Shown here: positions 8,912 to 18,240 of the stretch, piece after piece
Numbering within the stretch: the first letter of the stretch is position 1
Layout: the number at the start of each line of letters is the position of its first letter
Origin: Acidipropionibacterium virtanenii
GTDB lineage: Bacteria > Actinomycetota > Actinomycetes > Propionibacteriales > Propionibacteriaceae
Length of the DNA stretch: 64,000 nucleotides
Reading direction: 5' to 3'
Assembly (NCBI RefSeq): GCF_003325455.1
Contig: NZ_CP025198.1
Span: forward strand, 3,162,001 to 3,226,000
Notes under the pieces: model-generated
What the model saw: the letters and a program-made list of their open reading frames with translations, nothing else
Databases searched by the model: none
What the model was told of the DNA's origin: nothing
Program-made: the position numbers and the translations under genes

Positions 8912-9838
8912 TTAGTTGGTTTCGGTGAGTGAGAGCTCGCGCGTTGTGGCGCGGTAGGTCGCTTCGAACTCGGCGGGTGGGACGTGTCCGATCTCGCCGT
9001 GCAGGCGACGGTTGTTGAACCAGTCGACGTATTCGGCGGTCGCGATCTCGACATCGTTGATGCCGGTCCAGGGGCCGCGGTTGCGGATCAGCTCAGCCTT
9101 GTAGAGCGAGTTCAGGGCCTCGGCCATCGCGTTGTCGTAGCTATCGCCTTTGGAGCCGACGGAGGCGACAGCGTCGCAGTCTGCGAGGCGTTCCGAGTAG
9201 CGGATGGCTCGATACTGGACGCCCCGATCGGAGTGGTGGATAAGGCCGGTCAGGTCGTCGCCGGCGTGCTGGCGACGCCAGATCCCCATCGTCAATGCGT
9301 CCAGCGCGAGATCGGTATAGAGGCGGGTGGAGACCTGCCAGCCGACGACGAGCCGGCTGAACACGTCGAGAACAAACGCGACGTAGACCCAGCCGGAGAA
9401 CGTATGGACATAGGTGATGTCCGCGACCCAGAGTTCGTTCGGACGCGTCGCGACGAACTGGCGGTTGACCAGGTCCAGCGGGCGCCCGGTCTCCGGAGCC
9501 GGTTTCGTCGTCCGCGGGCCCTTCGCCCGCGAGATTCCGCGAAGCCCCGCCTCCCGCATGAGGCGACGGACCGTGGACTCGGCGACCTTCTCGCCCTGCC
9601 GGCGCAGCTGCGCATGGACTTTCCGGACCCCGTAGACGCCGTAGTTGTCGGCGTGGATCTTCCGGATCATCACCAGCAGCTCTTCGTCCCGGACTGACCG
9701 GGCCGAGGGCGCGCGGCCCACAGCGGCGTAGAACGTAGACGGGGCGACCTGGGCGGGCGTTCCTTCCAACGCCCGGCAGATCGGCTCGACCCCGTGCTCG
9801 TCGCGATGCTCCGCGACGAACCGGACGCGTTCGCTCAT
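8912..9838 (-). CDS. IS3-family transposase OrfB
   Basis: The 308-aa catalytic subunit has an N-terminal HTH_21-like region and an rve integrase core. The DDE residues lie in WVADITYV, HHSDRGVQY and DNAMAEALNSLYKAEL, and the family motif YVDWFNNRRLHGEIG closes the domain. Its start codon overlaps the OrfA stop (ATGA), so it may be made by coupled translation or as an OrfAB fusion. I see no classical A-rich slippery run at the junction. Confidence 0.95.
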   Translation of the reverse strand: MSERVRFVAEHRDEHGVEPICRALEGTPAQVAPSTFYAAVGRAPSARSVRDEELLVMIRKIHADNYGVYGVRKVHAQLRRQGEKVAESTVRRLMREAGLRGISRAKGPRTTKPAPETGRPLDLVNRQFVATRPNELWVADITYVHTFSGWVYVAFVLDVFSRLVVGWQVSTRLYTDLALDALTMGIWRRQHAGDDLTGLIHHSDRGVQYRAIRYSERLADCDAVASVGSKGDSYDNAMAEALNSLYKAELIRNRGPWTGINDVEIATAEYVDWFNNRRLHGEIGHVPPAEFEATYRATTRELSLTETN

Positions 9839-10152
9839 CGGGAGGGGCGGTCGAGCTCCGCCGCGAAGAAAGCCGACGCCTGCTTCAGAATCGTGTTCGC
9901 TCGCCGCAGCTCACGAACCTCCCGCTCCAGCTCCATGATCCGGGCGGCGTCGTCCGTCGTACGGCCGGGACGCAGGCCCTCGTCAGTCTCGGCCTGCTTC
10001 ACCCACGTGCGCAACGCTTCAGGATGGACGCCGAGCTGCTCGCCGACACGCCGATAAGCGCCGGCACGCGTCGCGGGATCCTTCCGCGCGTCAATCGCCA
10101 ATCGCGTCGCTCGCTCCTTGAGCTCAGCGGGGTACTTACGAGGTGCTGCCAT
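9835..10152 (-). CDS. IS3-family transposase OrfA
   Basis: The 105-aa DNA-binding subunit starts MAAPRKYPAELKERATRLA and has an HTH_Tnp_1 helix-turn-helix (GEQLGVHPEALRTWVKQAE) followed by a leucine-zipper-like helix (MELEREVRELRRANTILKQA) used for multimerisation. ATG 10152 is preferred because AAGGAAC lies upstream and IS3 OrfA proteins usually begin at this point. An in-frame extension to 10200 would start in the terminal repeat. Confidence 0.92.
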   Translation of the reverse strand: MAAPRKYPAELKERATRLAIDARKDPATRAGAYRRVGEQLGVHPEALRTWVKQAETDEGLRPGRTTDDAARIMELEREVRELRRANTILKQASAFFAAELDRPSR

Positions 10153-10203
10153 GATGGCGGGTTCCTTCCGGGTGTTCCTACCCTCCATCAAACCCGACAC
10201 GAT

Positions 10204-10972
10204 TCAGCCTCGGGCGGATCCTGGAGTCAGGGACGCACTGCGTCGCAGCTCCAGGATCCGCTTGCGGAACCGGCTGTCGATGCTGCTGCGGATCCCGGCG
10301 ATCGTGAACAGCGCGGCGATCTGGAGCACGCCCAGTCCGACGACCGCACCCACCGATCCGGGAAGCTGCAGCAACGGCCCGGCCGCCGCGAGCATGTGCC
10401 AGGCGGGTACGACCCACAGGCAGGTCAGCAGGGTCGTGCCAGCCATCAGACCCTTGCGCGGTCGCTGCCGGTCCTCGAAGACGCGGCGCAGGTCTTCGGG
10501 GGAGGACCACGAGAAGGCATCGGCGTCCGAATCGTCCACGAACCTCAGAATCCTCGCCTGCCATCTCACCAGAGTCCGTACGGCTGGGCGCCCGGTCGTC
10601 ACGCCGGCAGAAGGCCGCGTCGTCGAGCTGCACCTTGTTGATGTGGTCGACGGGCGGGGGGATGACGCCGTTCAGCGATCTCGCCAGACGATGCCGCACC
10701 TTACCGATCCGCACCGCCTGGATGATCCCCCCATGCCAGGGCGATGATCTGGAGGAACGGAATGACCGTCAGCACTGCGTCATAGACCGATCCCGTGAAC
10801 CGGTACGGATCCCGCGCGCCGAGATATGTCGTCATCTCGGTGACACCCGGGATGACCGGCATCGTGACCACCGGATACCCGATACCCACCCATGGGAAGG
10901 CCCTCGACGGCATCGCGATGCTGCGGCGTCCGGAGTCTGGGAGACCGGGATCAGGTAGTGCGAAGTGCCCAC
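10204..10972 (-). pseudogene. Degraded membrane-protein gene cut by the IS
   Basis: Protein-like sequence continues on the minus strand through several frames. A possible GTG start at 10972 gives VGTSHYLIPVSQTPDAAA, another frame gives PWVGIGYPVVTMPVIPGVTE and VLTVIPFLQIIALAWG (10913-10735), a third gives VRHRLARSLNGVIPPPVDHI (about 10700-10640), and a last one carries two hydrophobic segments (10602-10204). The pieces join in order, so this was probably one gene with about three frameshifts. The final TGA (10206-10204) comes from the IS end, so the original 3' end is displaced. The family is not recognised. Confidence 0.6.
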
Positions 10973-11003
10973 CTGTGGATGCTATCGACGGCGAGGGCCC
11001 GGC

Positions 11004-11354
11004 CTAGTGGTCCTGGGCGATGTTGATCACCACTCCTCCGGGTCCTCGAACGAAGAACCGGTAGACGCCCCAGGGCTCCTGGGTGAGTGGATGGGCGATC
11101 TCATAGCCGCGATCGACAGCCTCGCGGTATGCGGCCTCGACCTCGTCCACCTTCACCGAGATCGCGGGATTCTCGGGTCCGGTGGCGTCGGCGGTGAGGA
11201 TCTGCAGACTGGCTCTGGTGTCGGGCTGGGTGAGCCGGGCCACCCACCCCAGACTGAACTCCTCCTCACCGAGGCCGAGATAGTCGGTGTAGAAAGCGCG
11301 GGCGCGCTCCATGTCGGGAACGGGAATGTCGGCGATGATGCTCATCACTCTCAT
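11004..11354 (-). CDS. VOC-family (glyoxalase/bleomycin-resistance-like) protein
   Basis: The 116-aa protein is a single VOC module pair: IIADIPVPDMERARAFYTDYLGL opens the first beta-alpha-beta unit and WGVYRFFVRGPGGVVINI closes the second. Such proteins are metal-dependent lyases, dioxygenases or drug-binding proteins; the substrate is unknown. ATG 11354 is chosen because GGAGG lies about 6 nt upstream, while a longer reading to 11435 has no such site. That ribosome site sits at the edge of a perfect hairpin (11362-11381), which may regulate translation. Nearby genes are damaged, so it appears to stand alone. Confidence 0.82.
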   Translation of the reverse strand: MRVMSIIADIPVPDMERARAFYTDYLGLGEEEFSLGWVARLTQPDTRASLQILTADATGPENPAISVKVDEVEAAYREAVDRGYEIAHPLTQEPWGVYRFFVRGPGGVVINIAQDH

Positions 11355-11361
11355 GAGAACC

Positions 11362-11381
11362 TCCTCGGACTGATCCGAGGA
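11362..11381 (-). promoter_or_regulatory. Hairpin overlapping VOC ribosome site
   Basis: TCCTCGGA and TCCGAGGA form a perfect 8-bp stem with a 4-nt loop directly before the VOC gene. On the minus strand the 3' arm contributes the start of the AGGAGG ribosome site. In mRNA it could hide that site; as DNA it could be an operator. Confidence 0.5.
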
Positions 11382-11602
11382 ACCTACGGCACGGGCGGCC
11401 CACCAGCGCTGCCTCCCACCTTGGAACACCATCATCTCGTCCAGTCACCTCGACGCCGAGCAGGTATCTCTCGGGGTTGTGAACCGCTTGCTGCCGCTGG
11501 CGCGGACGAGACGAAGAAGACGTACATTTACGAGCCGACACAGTCGCCAGGATCCGGTGGCGGATCCACGAGCGGACCACTGCGAATCCACGAGCCAAAG
11601 TT

Positions 11603-12738
11603 ATGATCACACCATGGTTTCCCACCTGGAACGGCATTACCCGGGACCGCATCCTGGAAGCGCTGGGTGATACGCGGGTCGTCGTCGTCCAAGGCGCACG
11701 ACAGGTCGGGAAGACCACACTTGTCCGCAGCATTGCGGACGAAATCGGCATGCGGTTCGTCATCTTCGATGACAGGCTGACCCGCGAAGCGGCCCAGGCC
11801 GACCCCCAAGGCTTCCTCCGGACGACGGGGGATGGATTACTGGCCATCGACGAGGTACAGCGGGTACCCGGGATCGTGCTTGCCCTGAAGCTCGTTGTGG
11901 ATCGCGATCCTCGACCCGGGCAGTTCCTGCTCACTGGATCCGAGGACCTTCTGAAGTTGCCGGCCACACCAGCGCCCTGACCCGGCGCGACTATCTCGGC
12001 CGCGCCATCTCCGGCGGATATCCCGAGGCGCTGGCCAGAACCCCGGGAAGACGCCGGAACAGTTGGCTGGACAACTACCTCGGACGCATTATCCACCGGG
12101 ACGCCCCGGACATCTCCACCCGTCAACGGCTGGACGAGTTGCCCGGAACACTGAGAGCGCTCGCCGCGCAGAACAGCGAGGAACTGAACGTCGCCGGCCT
12201 CGCCAGTGACGTCGGTGTACCGGCCTCCACATTGAGGCCGCTACTCGACCTCCTGGAGACCCTCTACCTCATCCAGCGAATACCGGCATGGTCCACCAAC
12301 CTGACGCGGCGTGCCATCTCCAGACCGAGGATCGCACTCCTGGATACCGGGCTGGCGGCCCGGTTGGTCAACGTTTCCGCCGATGGCGCCTCACCCACCG
12401 CGAGCGGCGATGTGGCGGGGCATCTACTTGAAGGATTTGTCGCCAGTGAACTGCGCAAGCGGACCGCCTGGGCTGAGGAGAACACCCGGATGTACCACTA
12501 CCGGGATCGCATGGGAGGCGAGATCGATCTGATTCTGGAGAGCGGGGACGGCCGGGTGGCCGGGATAGAGGTAAAGGCGACATCGAACGTCGGTGGACGC
12601 GACGCCAAGTGGCTGGCGATGCTTCGGGAGAAGCTTGGTGCCCGATTCGTCCGGGGCCTCGTACTCCACACCGGGCCGGAAGCCGCCCCTTTCGGGGACA
12701 GGATCGAGGCGGTCCCGATGGACGTCCTCTGGAGCTGA
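11603..12738 (+). pseudogene. Broken DUF4143 AAA ATPase
   Basis: The 5' part (11603-11980) encodes the ATPase core: VVVQGARQVGKTTLVRSI is the Walker A region and LLAIDEVQRVP the Walker B. It stops soon after LTGSEDLLKLPAT. Homology resumes in another frame at about 11977 (ALTRRDYLGRAISGGYPEAL) and runs to 12738 with a DUF4143 region and a nuclease-like EIDLI...GIEVKAT motif. A stretch normally found after SxxLLxLP, roughly 50-60 residues, is missing, so a deletion plus frameshift disabled the gene. An intact relative is at 27536-28807. Confidence 0.82.
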
Positions 12739-12791
12739 CTACGGTCGGGGCCTGGAGACTCCGGCCTGGCGCGCCACATCGCACGTCACAG

Positions 12792-12853
12792 TCGTTCTGT
12801 CCAGTAACACCGATGCCGAGTACGTATTGCGTCCGGGGCGAACCGCCTACCGT
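12792..12853 (+). promoter_or_regulatory. GH2 gene promoter with shared 13-bp box
   Basis: TCGTTCTGTCCAG (12792-12804) lies 22 bp before TTGCGT (12827-12832), which is 15 bp before TACCGT (12848-12853). Exactly the same box and spacings occur upstream of the importer operon at 15873-15934. The poor promoter match and short spacer suit an activated promoter. The AraC-family protein encoded between the two copies is the obvious candidate activator. Confidence 0.6.
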
Positions 12854-12883
12854 CACTGGCACGCAGAGACGAAGGAGACTCAC

Positions 12884-14909
12884 GTGCCCCCAGCCGATCA
12901 CCCCGCGATGCCGAAACCCTCACGACGCGCTGTTCTCACCGGGGCCGCGGCCACGGCCGCCGCCGTTCTCCTCCCTGCATTCCCGCAGACCGCCGTGGCG
13001 GCGCCCACCCGGGGCGACGCCACACCCCGGACAGATCCCCATCCCGACGCCGAACCCTCCGGCACCCACGTCCGCTCGCTCAACGGCGTTTCGGTCGCCT
13101 TCGCATACGGGCATGTCATCCCCTCCTTCGACGGATGGAGCAACCACTCCCCGACTCGGAATTACCTGCATCTCGACGGGGCGTGGAAATTCCGATTCGA
13201 TCCGAAGGACGTCGGCAGGACCGAGGGCTGGTACCGAAGGGACCTGAACGACTCCACATGGCAGCCCACCCAAGTTCCAGGTACCTGGGATCTCATCTCG
13301 ACCCCCGGATTCCCTTCACTGGACGGAACCCACTTCGGAGAAGGAACCGCATTCACCGACGGGTACGGCTGGTACCGTCGCACGATCGTCCTCGGGAACT
13401 CATGGCATGGGAGAATCCAGCGGATTCATTTCCTCGGTGTGGGGTACTCCGCAGACGTATGGTTCGACGGCTTCCATCTCGGAAAGCATGAGGGCGCCGG
13501 TGGCCCGTTCGCGATGACCATTCCGGAGAAGCTGTGCGCCCCGGGCAATCACGTCCTGGCAGTGCGGGCCTTCCGGAGCGCCTCGTACCTCGACTACGCC
13601 ACGAACGCCTCCCCCGTGACCGATGACCTCGCGGTTCCGTACAAGCCGGTCGACTACTGGCCCTATGCCGGGATCTACCGGCCGGTGTGGCTCGAGGGGG
13701 CGCCGGCAGTGAGCATCTCGAAGCTCCTCATGACGCCGACGTCGAGGACCGTCCGGCTGGACTGCATCATCGAGAACCAGTCGTCGAATCCCTGGCACGG
13801 CACGATCCGCGTCCGCGAGCCCGGTTGGCCCACCCGGGATATCACCGTGCCGGCGGGCAGCGCGGCCGCCTTCAGCCTTTCCAGGCCGACCGGTCGGCTC
13901 ACACCGTGGACCCGGACGAACCCCGCTCTGCACCGGGCCACGACGATCCTCACGGACAGCCGGCGCCGGCCGGTTGATTCTCTCGCCACCCAGTACGGAA
14001 TCCGCGAGATCGGCGTCGAGGGCGGGCGCCTCCTCCTCAACGGCGATCCAGTCTTCCTCAAGGGGATGAACTGGCATGAGGAGACCGCACAACACGGGCG
14101 CGCGATGACTATCGCCGAGTACCGGCACGAATTCGAACATATGAAGACTCTGGGGGTCGACCTCATCCGGAACTGCGTCTACGGACGCCACCCCTACGTC
14201 TACGAATGGGCGGACAGGAACGGGGTGCTCATCCTCGACGACCTGGAGACCATGTGGCTGAACACCAGACAGGAGAAGCTGCAGACCGATACCTACGGGC
14301 TCACAAGAGCCATGGCCGTCACCGCGGCCTGGATCCATCACAACCATCCCTCCGTCGCGCTGTGGGGCCTCCAGAACGAGTCCGAGATGGATGCCGGATC
14401 GGCCTCCGTCTACACCTCGTGGCTCCGGCAGATGAAGGAGGCGATCCGTTCGGTCGACACCCAGAAGCGCCCTGTCACCTGGGCCTCGTCATCCACCGAC
14501 GACCCCGCTTTCGACCTGGCGGACGTCATCGGCTTCAACGAGTATTTCGGATACTTCTACGGGGCCACGAAGGATCTCGGACCGGCTGTCGACGCGGTCG
14601 CCTCAAAACATCCAGGGAAACCGATTCTCATCACGGAGAACGGCTCGTGGTCCATTGCAGGAACACATGGGAGCCCGGAAACGCAAGGCACCGAGGAATG
14701 GCACGCCTCATATCTCAAGGATCACTGGAGCCTGATCGCCTCCCGCCAGAGCACCGTATGCGGATACTGCTTCTGGGGTCCTCAAGGACTACAAGCAACG
14801 TGCCGGTTACAACCAGCAGTACAATGGCATCTCGACAATGGGATTGCTAGCCTTCGACGGGCAGACCCGGAAGCTCGCATACGACGCCTTCCGGAAGTTG
14901 CGATCCTGA
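12884..14909 (+). pseudogene. Secreted glycoside hydrolase family 2, frameshifted near 3' end
   Basis: A GTG start at 12884 with AAGGAGA upstream gives a Tat-type signal (PSRRAVLTG, then a hydrophobic stretch ending AVAA) and a GH2 enzyme of beta-galactosidase/beta-glucuronidase type. The sugar-binding domain (NYLHLDGAWKFRFDP, GFPSLDGTHFGEG), Ig-like domain and TIM barrel are in order. The acid/base Glu lies in GLQNESEMD and the nucleophile in ILITENGSW. After CGYCFW, one extra G in a GGGG run (14775-14778) shifts the frame. The other frame gives VLKDYKQRAGYNQQYNG and ends normally at 14909, whereas the uncorrected frame ends at 14968. The lost part is about 45 residues. This may be a real mutation or a sequencing error. 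Confidence 0.8.
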
Positions 14910-14960
14910 GACCGTCCCGACGGCCCGATGCTGCGCCAGGGGCACGAACGGACACGGATC

Positions 14961-15857
14961 ATGGATGATGCACCGCACGTCGACGAGCAGGAGCTGATCA
15001 GGGACGGCTTCCCCGGGCAGCGGATGCTCGTGCTCCCCCGACCGCTGGTCCGCGCGGCACTGGCGACCCCGGTCACCCGCGAACTCCTCGTCACAGATGC
15101 GGGCTACTTCCCGCGGGCGGGAGGCCACGGCCGGATACGTCACCGGCCGATAAGTCAGGCAGTGGTGATGATCTGCGTCCGCGGCCGTGGCTGGTGCGCC
15201 ACCCCTGCGGGGCGTTTCGACGTCCGGCAGGGGGAGGTGGCGATTCTTCCGCCCCATCTTCCCCATTCATACGGAGCCGACCCTGAAGACCCCTGGACCC
15301 TCTGGTGGATCCATATCTCAGGGGAGTCGGTACCCATCCTGGTCGAGGCGACGGGCGCGACGACGCAGTCGCCCGTGCAGGTCCCCGGGGACCTGCACCA
15401 TCTCGCCGCGCTCGCCACAGAACTCATCTCCGTCATGGAGAGGGACACCACCGCTCCGCGCCTGCTGGAAGCCTCCGGCATCGCCTGGCATCTCATGACC
15501 TCCCTGATCACCAGTCACAAGTCCCATGCCGACACCGACGAGTTGCTCGACACCATCGCACAGCAGCTGCGCGACAACCTGGGGAATCGCCCGACGGTCA
15601 GCGAGCTCGCATCGACCGTGGGGCTCAGCGCCTCCCACTTCGCCGCCCTCTTCCGGCAGCGGTTCAAGGTGCCGGTGAACCAGTACCAGATCCAGCTGCG
15701 GATGGCGCGAGCGCGCGAACTGCTCGACACGACGTCTCGCCCAGTCGCCGACGTGGCCCGCGAACTCGGCTACGACGACGCCTTCTACTTCGCCAGGCAG
15801 TTCGGCAAGCTCCATGGCATCAGTCCTTCGAAGTACCGCCGACAGGACAAGGGATAG
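14961..15857 (+). CDS. AraC-family transcriptional regulator
   Basis: The 298-aa protein has an N-terminal cupin-like sensor (GEVAILPPHLPHSYGADPEDPW, WWIHISG) and a C-terminal double helix-turn-helix (TVSELASTVGLSASHFAALFRQ, then PVADVARELGYDDAFYFARQFGKLHGISPSKYR). This is the usual layout of AraC activators of sugar genes. It lies between the GH2 gene and the importer operon, whose promoters share a 13-bp box, so it probably activates both. The start is uncertain: ATG 14928 would add 11 residues, and neither start has a strong ribosome site. Confidence 0.88.
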   Translation: MDDAPHVDEQELIRDGFPGQRMLVLPRPLVRAALATPVTRELLVTDAGYFPRAGGHGRIRHRPISQAVVMICVRGRGWCATPAGRFDVRQGEVAILPPHLPHSYGADPEDPWTLWWIHISGESVPILVEATGATTQSPVQVPGDLHHLAALATELISVMERDTTAPRLLEASGIAWHLMTSLITSHKSHADTDELLDTIAQQLRDNLGNRPTVSELASTVGLSASHFAALFRQRFKVPVNQYQIQLRMARARELLDTTSRPVADVARELGYDDAFYFARQFGKLHGISPSKYRRQDKG

Positions 15858-15872
15858 ACCTCTCGTCCATCG

Positions 15873-15934
15873 TCGTTCTGTCCAGGCATGGCGTTGAAGG
15901 GTGCCTGTTGACGGCGTCTCCCCCTGCTTAGTGT
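15873..15934 (+). promoter_or_regulatory. Importer operon promoter with shared 13-bp box
   Basis: TCGTTCTGTCCAG (15873-15885) is 22 bp upstream of TTGACG (15908-15913), followed after 15 bp by TAGTGT (15929-15934). The box and both spacings match the GH2 promoter at 12792-12853 exactly. It begins 15 bp after the AraC gene stop and 115 bp before the SBP start at 16000. Confidence 0.62.
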
Positions 15935-15999
15935 GACTGCTGTCCGGGAGCGGCAGGAGACCCCTCCCGGGAGCACTCACACTCAACGGAGAGACAACT

Positions 16000-17298
16000 A
16001 TGAGACGAAGGACGTTCTTGGGCGCCATGCCTCTGGCCGCCGCGCCGCCCCTTCTCGCCGGCTGCGGGACCGGCGCCGAGAACCGGGCCGGCGCGACGCT
16101 CGTGTTCTGGTCCTGGGTTCCGGGGATCGACAAGGCGGTGGCGCTGTGGAACCGGACCCACCCGCAGATTCAGGTGGACCTCCAGGACACTCCGGCCGGC
16201 TCGAACGGCACATACGCCAAGATGTACGCCGCCATCCGCGGCGGCCGCGGCGGCCCCGATGTCGCGCAGGTCGAGTACCAGGAGCTGCCCGGCCTCGTAC
16301 TGGAGAACGGGATGGCCGACCTCGGCCCCCTGGGTATGCGCAGGATCGCGTCGAGGTTCGTGGACTGGCAGCTGGCGCAGTGCACCTTCGAAGGGCACGT
16401 CTACGCCGTGCCCCAGGCCTCGGGGCCGATGGGCCTGTTCTACCGCCGGGACATCTTCAGCACCCTCCATCTCGACCCGCCGACGACCTGGCAGGAATTC
16501 GCCGACGCCGCCGAGGCCATTCACAGATCGGACCCGAAGCGCTACATCTGCACCTTCCCCCCGGGCAACTCCGCGTGGTTCGCCGCCCTGGCGTGGCAGG
16601 CGGGGGCCCGCTGGTTCGGCGTCGACGGATCCACCTGGAAGGTGACCATCGACACCCCCACCACCATCAAGGTCGCCGAGTACTGGGACGATCTGCGCAA
16701 GCGCGGTGTCATCGCGACGATGCCTGACTTCTCCAACAGCTGGTACGCCGACCTGCAGAACGGAAACATCGCCACCTGGCCCTCGGCCCAGTGGGGCCAG
16801 TCGATGCTGGCCGGCAATGCCCCCAAGACGTCGGGGAAATGGTCGCTGTCCTCGCTGCCCCAGTGGGATGCCTCGGACACGCCGCGGTCGGCGAACTGGG
16901 GAGGGTCGGCGACGGGGGTCTTCGCGAACTCCCCGCATCAGGCCGAGGCCGCGCAGTTCGCGATGTGGCTCAACACGGCCCCCGAGAGCATCGACATCCT
17001 GATCGCCGGGGGCGCCGGATGGCCAGCCGTCAAGGGCGGTTCCAAGGGCACCGCCCTGGACGAGGCCGACCCGTTCCTGAATGGGCAGAACGCCGGCCGC
17101 GACGTCTTCATCGAGGCCGACGCCAATATCGACACGAAGTGGCAGTGGGGGCCGACGACCGCCAACACCTACGCCCACCTCAATGACGCCTTCGCCGCGG
17201 CCGTGGCCGGTAATGGCTCCTTCGCCGGAGCGGTCCGGAAGGCCCAGGAGGAAACAGTGCGGGACCTGCGGGCGAAGGGCCTCACCGTCGAGGGCTGA
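16000..17298 (+). CDS. Sugar-binding lipoprotein, family 1 (CUT1)
   Basis: The 432-aa receptor has signal MRRRTFLGAMPLAAAPPLLA and a lipobox LAGC with Cys22, so it is membrane-anchored outside the cell. The mature protein is a family-1 solute-binding protein: FWSWVPGIDKAVALWNRTHP opens it, and PDVAQVEYQELPGLV and PQASGPMGLFYRRDIF mark the conserved core. It should bind an oligosaccharide for the two permeases downstream. ATG 16000 follows GGAGAG. Linked glycosidases suggest a plant or host glycan fragment as ligand; the exact sugar is unknown. Confidence 0.9.
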   Translation: MRRRTFLGAMPLAAAPPLLAGCGTGAENRAGATLVFWSWVPGIDKAVALWNRTHPQIQVDLQDTPAGSNGTYAKMYAAIRGGRGGPDVAQVEYQELPGLVLENGMADLGPLGMRRIASRFVDWQLAQCTFEGHVYAVPQASGPMGLFYRRDIFSTLHLDPPTTWQEFADAAEAIHRSDPKRYICTFPPGNSAWFAALAWQAGARWFGVDGSTWKVTIDTPTTIKVAEYWDDLRKRGVIATMPDFSNSWYADLQNGNIATWPSAQWGQSMLAGNAPKTSGKWSLSSLPQWDASDTPRSANWGGSATGVFANSPHQAEAAQFAMWLNTAPESIDILIAGGAGWPAVKGGSKGTALDEADPFLNGQNAGRDVFIEADANIDTKWQWGPTTANTYAHLNDAFAAAVAGNGSFAGAVRKAQEETVRDLRAKGLTVEG

Positions 17299-17343
17299 CC
17301 CCGCCCCACATGCCGCTATTACATCCAAGCAGAAAGCTCCGAC

Positions 17344-18240
17344 ATGCACAGAAGCAATTCGACTCGGCGCAGACTCGCCATCTTCGGTCTTCTCGGTCCA
17401 TTCACCCTTGTCTTCGCCGCCATGATCGTGCTGCCCATCATCGTCGCGATCTACCAGAGCATGCTCAGCGTCAGATACGAGGGCCCGCTGGGCCGCGGTA
17501 TCCGCGCCGAGCACTTCGTCGGCCTGTCCAACTACGGCCGCGCGCTCGCCGAGCCGGGTTTCGTCTCGAGTATCGGCCGGGTCCTCATCTTCGCGATCGT
17601 GGCAGTTCCGGTGATGATCATCCTGGCCACCGTTCTCGCCCTCATGCTCGATTCCGCCTCGGCCCGATGGGTGCCGTTCTTCCGATCGTCCTATTTCCTT
17701 CCCTACGGGGTTCCCGGAGTCATCGCCTCCCTCCTGTGGGGGTTCCTATACACGCCGGGCCTGAGCCCGCTGATCTCCATGGGCGAGAAGATCGGGGTCG
17801 TACCCGATTTCCTCGCGGCGGGGAGCATCCTCTGGTCGATCGCCAATATCGTGATCTGGGAGTTCGCCGGATACAACATGCTGGTCGTCGTCGCACAGCT
17901 GAAAGCGATCGACGCAGACCTGTTCGAGGCCGCCTCGGTCGACGGCGCATCCGCCTGGCAGACCATCCTGCGGATCAAGATCCCGCTGATCCGTCCCGCG
18001 ATCATCCTTACGACGGTCTTCACGATCATCGGAACCCTCCAGCTGTTCGGCGAACCCCTTATCCTCAAACCCCTCACCGGATCCATCACAAGCACATTCA
18101 CCCCGAACCTCACCGCTTACAACGAAGCCTTCGTCAACAACAACACCAATCTGGCCGCAGCAGAGTCCGTTCTTCTCGCTCTCGTCGCATGCGTATTCTC
18201 CTTCGGCTTCCTCAAGATCGCCAACAGGAGTGAACAGTGA
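17344..18240 (+). CDS. Sugar ABC importer permease, MalF/UgpA type
   Basis: The 298-aa membrane protein has about six transmembrane segments and the EAA loop EAASVDGASAWQTILRIKIPLIRP that docks on the ATPase. It pairs with the following permease, whose start codon overlaps its stop by 4 bp. No ATPase gene is in this operon, so a shared MsmK/MalK-like ATPase encoded elsewhere must energise it, as is common in actinobacteria. Confidence 0.92.
   Translation: MHRSNSTRRRLAIFGLLGPFTLVFAAMIVLPIIVAIYQSMLSVRYEGPLGRGIRAEHFVGLSNYGRALAEPGFVSSIGRVLIFAIVAVPVMIILATVLALMLDSASARWVPFFRSSYFLPYGVPGVIASLLWGFLYTPGLSPLISMGEKIGVVPDFLAAGSILWSIANIVIWEFAGYNMLVVVAQLKAIDADLFEAASVDGASAWQTILRIKIPLIRPAIILTTVFTIIGTLQLFGEPLILKPLTGSITSTFTPNLTAYNEAFVNNNTNLAAAESVLLALVACVFSFGFLKIANRSEQ

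Larger units (their letters stand above)
8882..10206 (-). mobile_element. IS3-family insertion sequence, complete
   Basis: The 1325-bp element has 25-bp imperfect terminal inverted repeats: 8882-8906 (TGTCAAGTGTCGCGTTTGAT...) and the complement of 10206-10182 (TGAATCGTGTCGGGTTTGAT...), with 20 of 25 positions identical and the usual TG...CA tips. The flanks carry a 3-bp direct repeat GCC (8879-8881 and 10207-10209), typical of IS3 target duplication. It encodes OrfA and OrfB on the minus strand. Intact ORFs, ends and duplication suggest a fairly recent insertion. It lies in the 3' part of a degraded membrane-protein gene. Confidence 0.92.

Noticed and set aside
9820-9850. Programmed -1 frameshift site between OrfA and OrfB
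   Set aside because: No A-rich slippery heptamer or clear stimulatory structure is visible; ATGA overlap alone explains coupling.
15928-17514. 528-aa minus-strand frame
   Set aside because: Antisense shadow of the solute-binding lipoprotein gene; Gly/Arg-rich with no family match.
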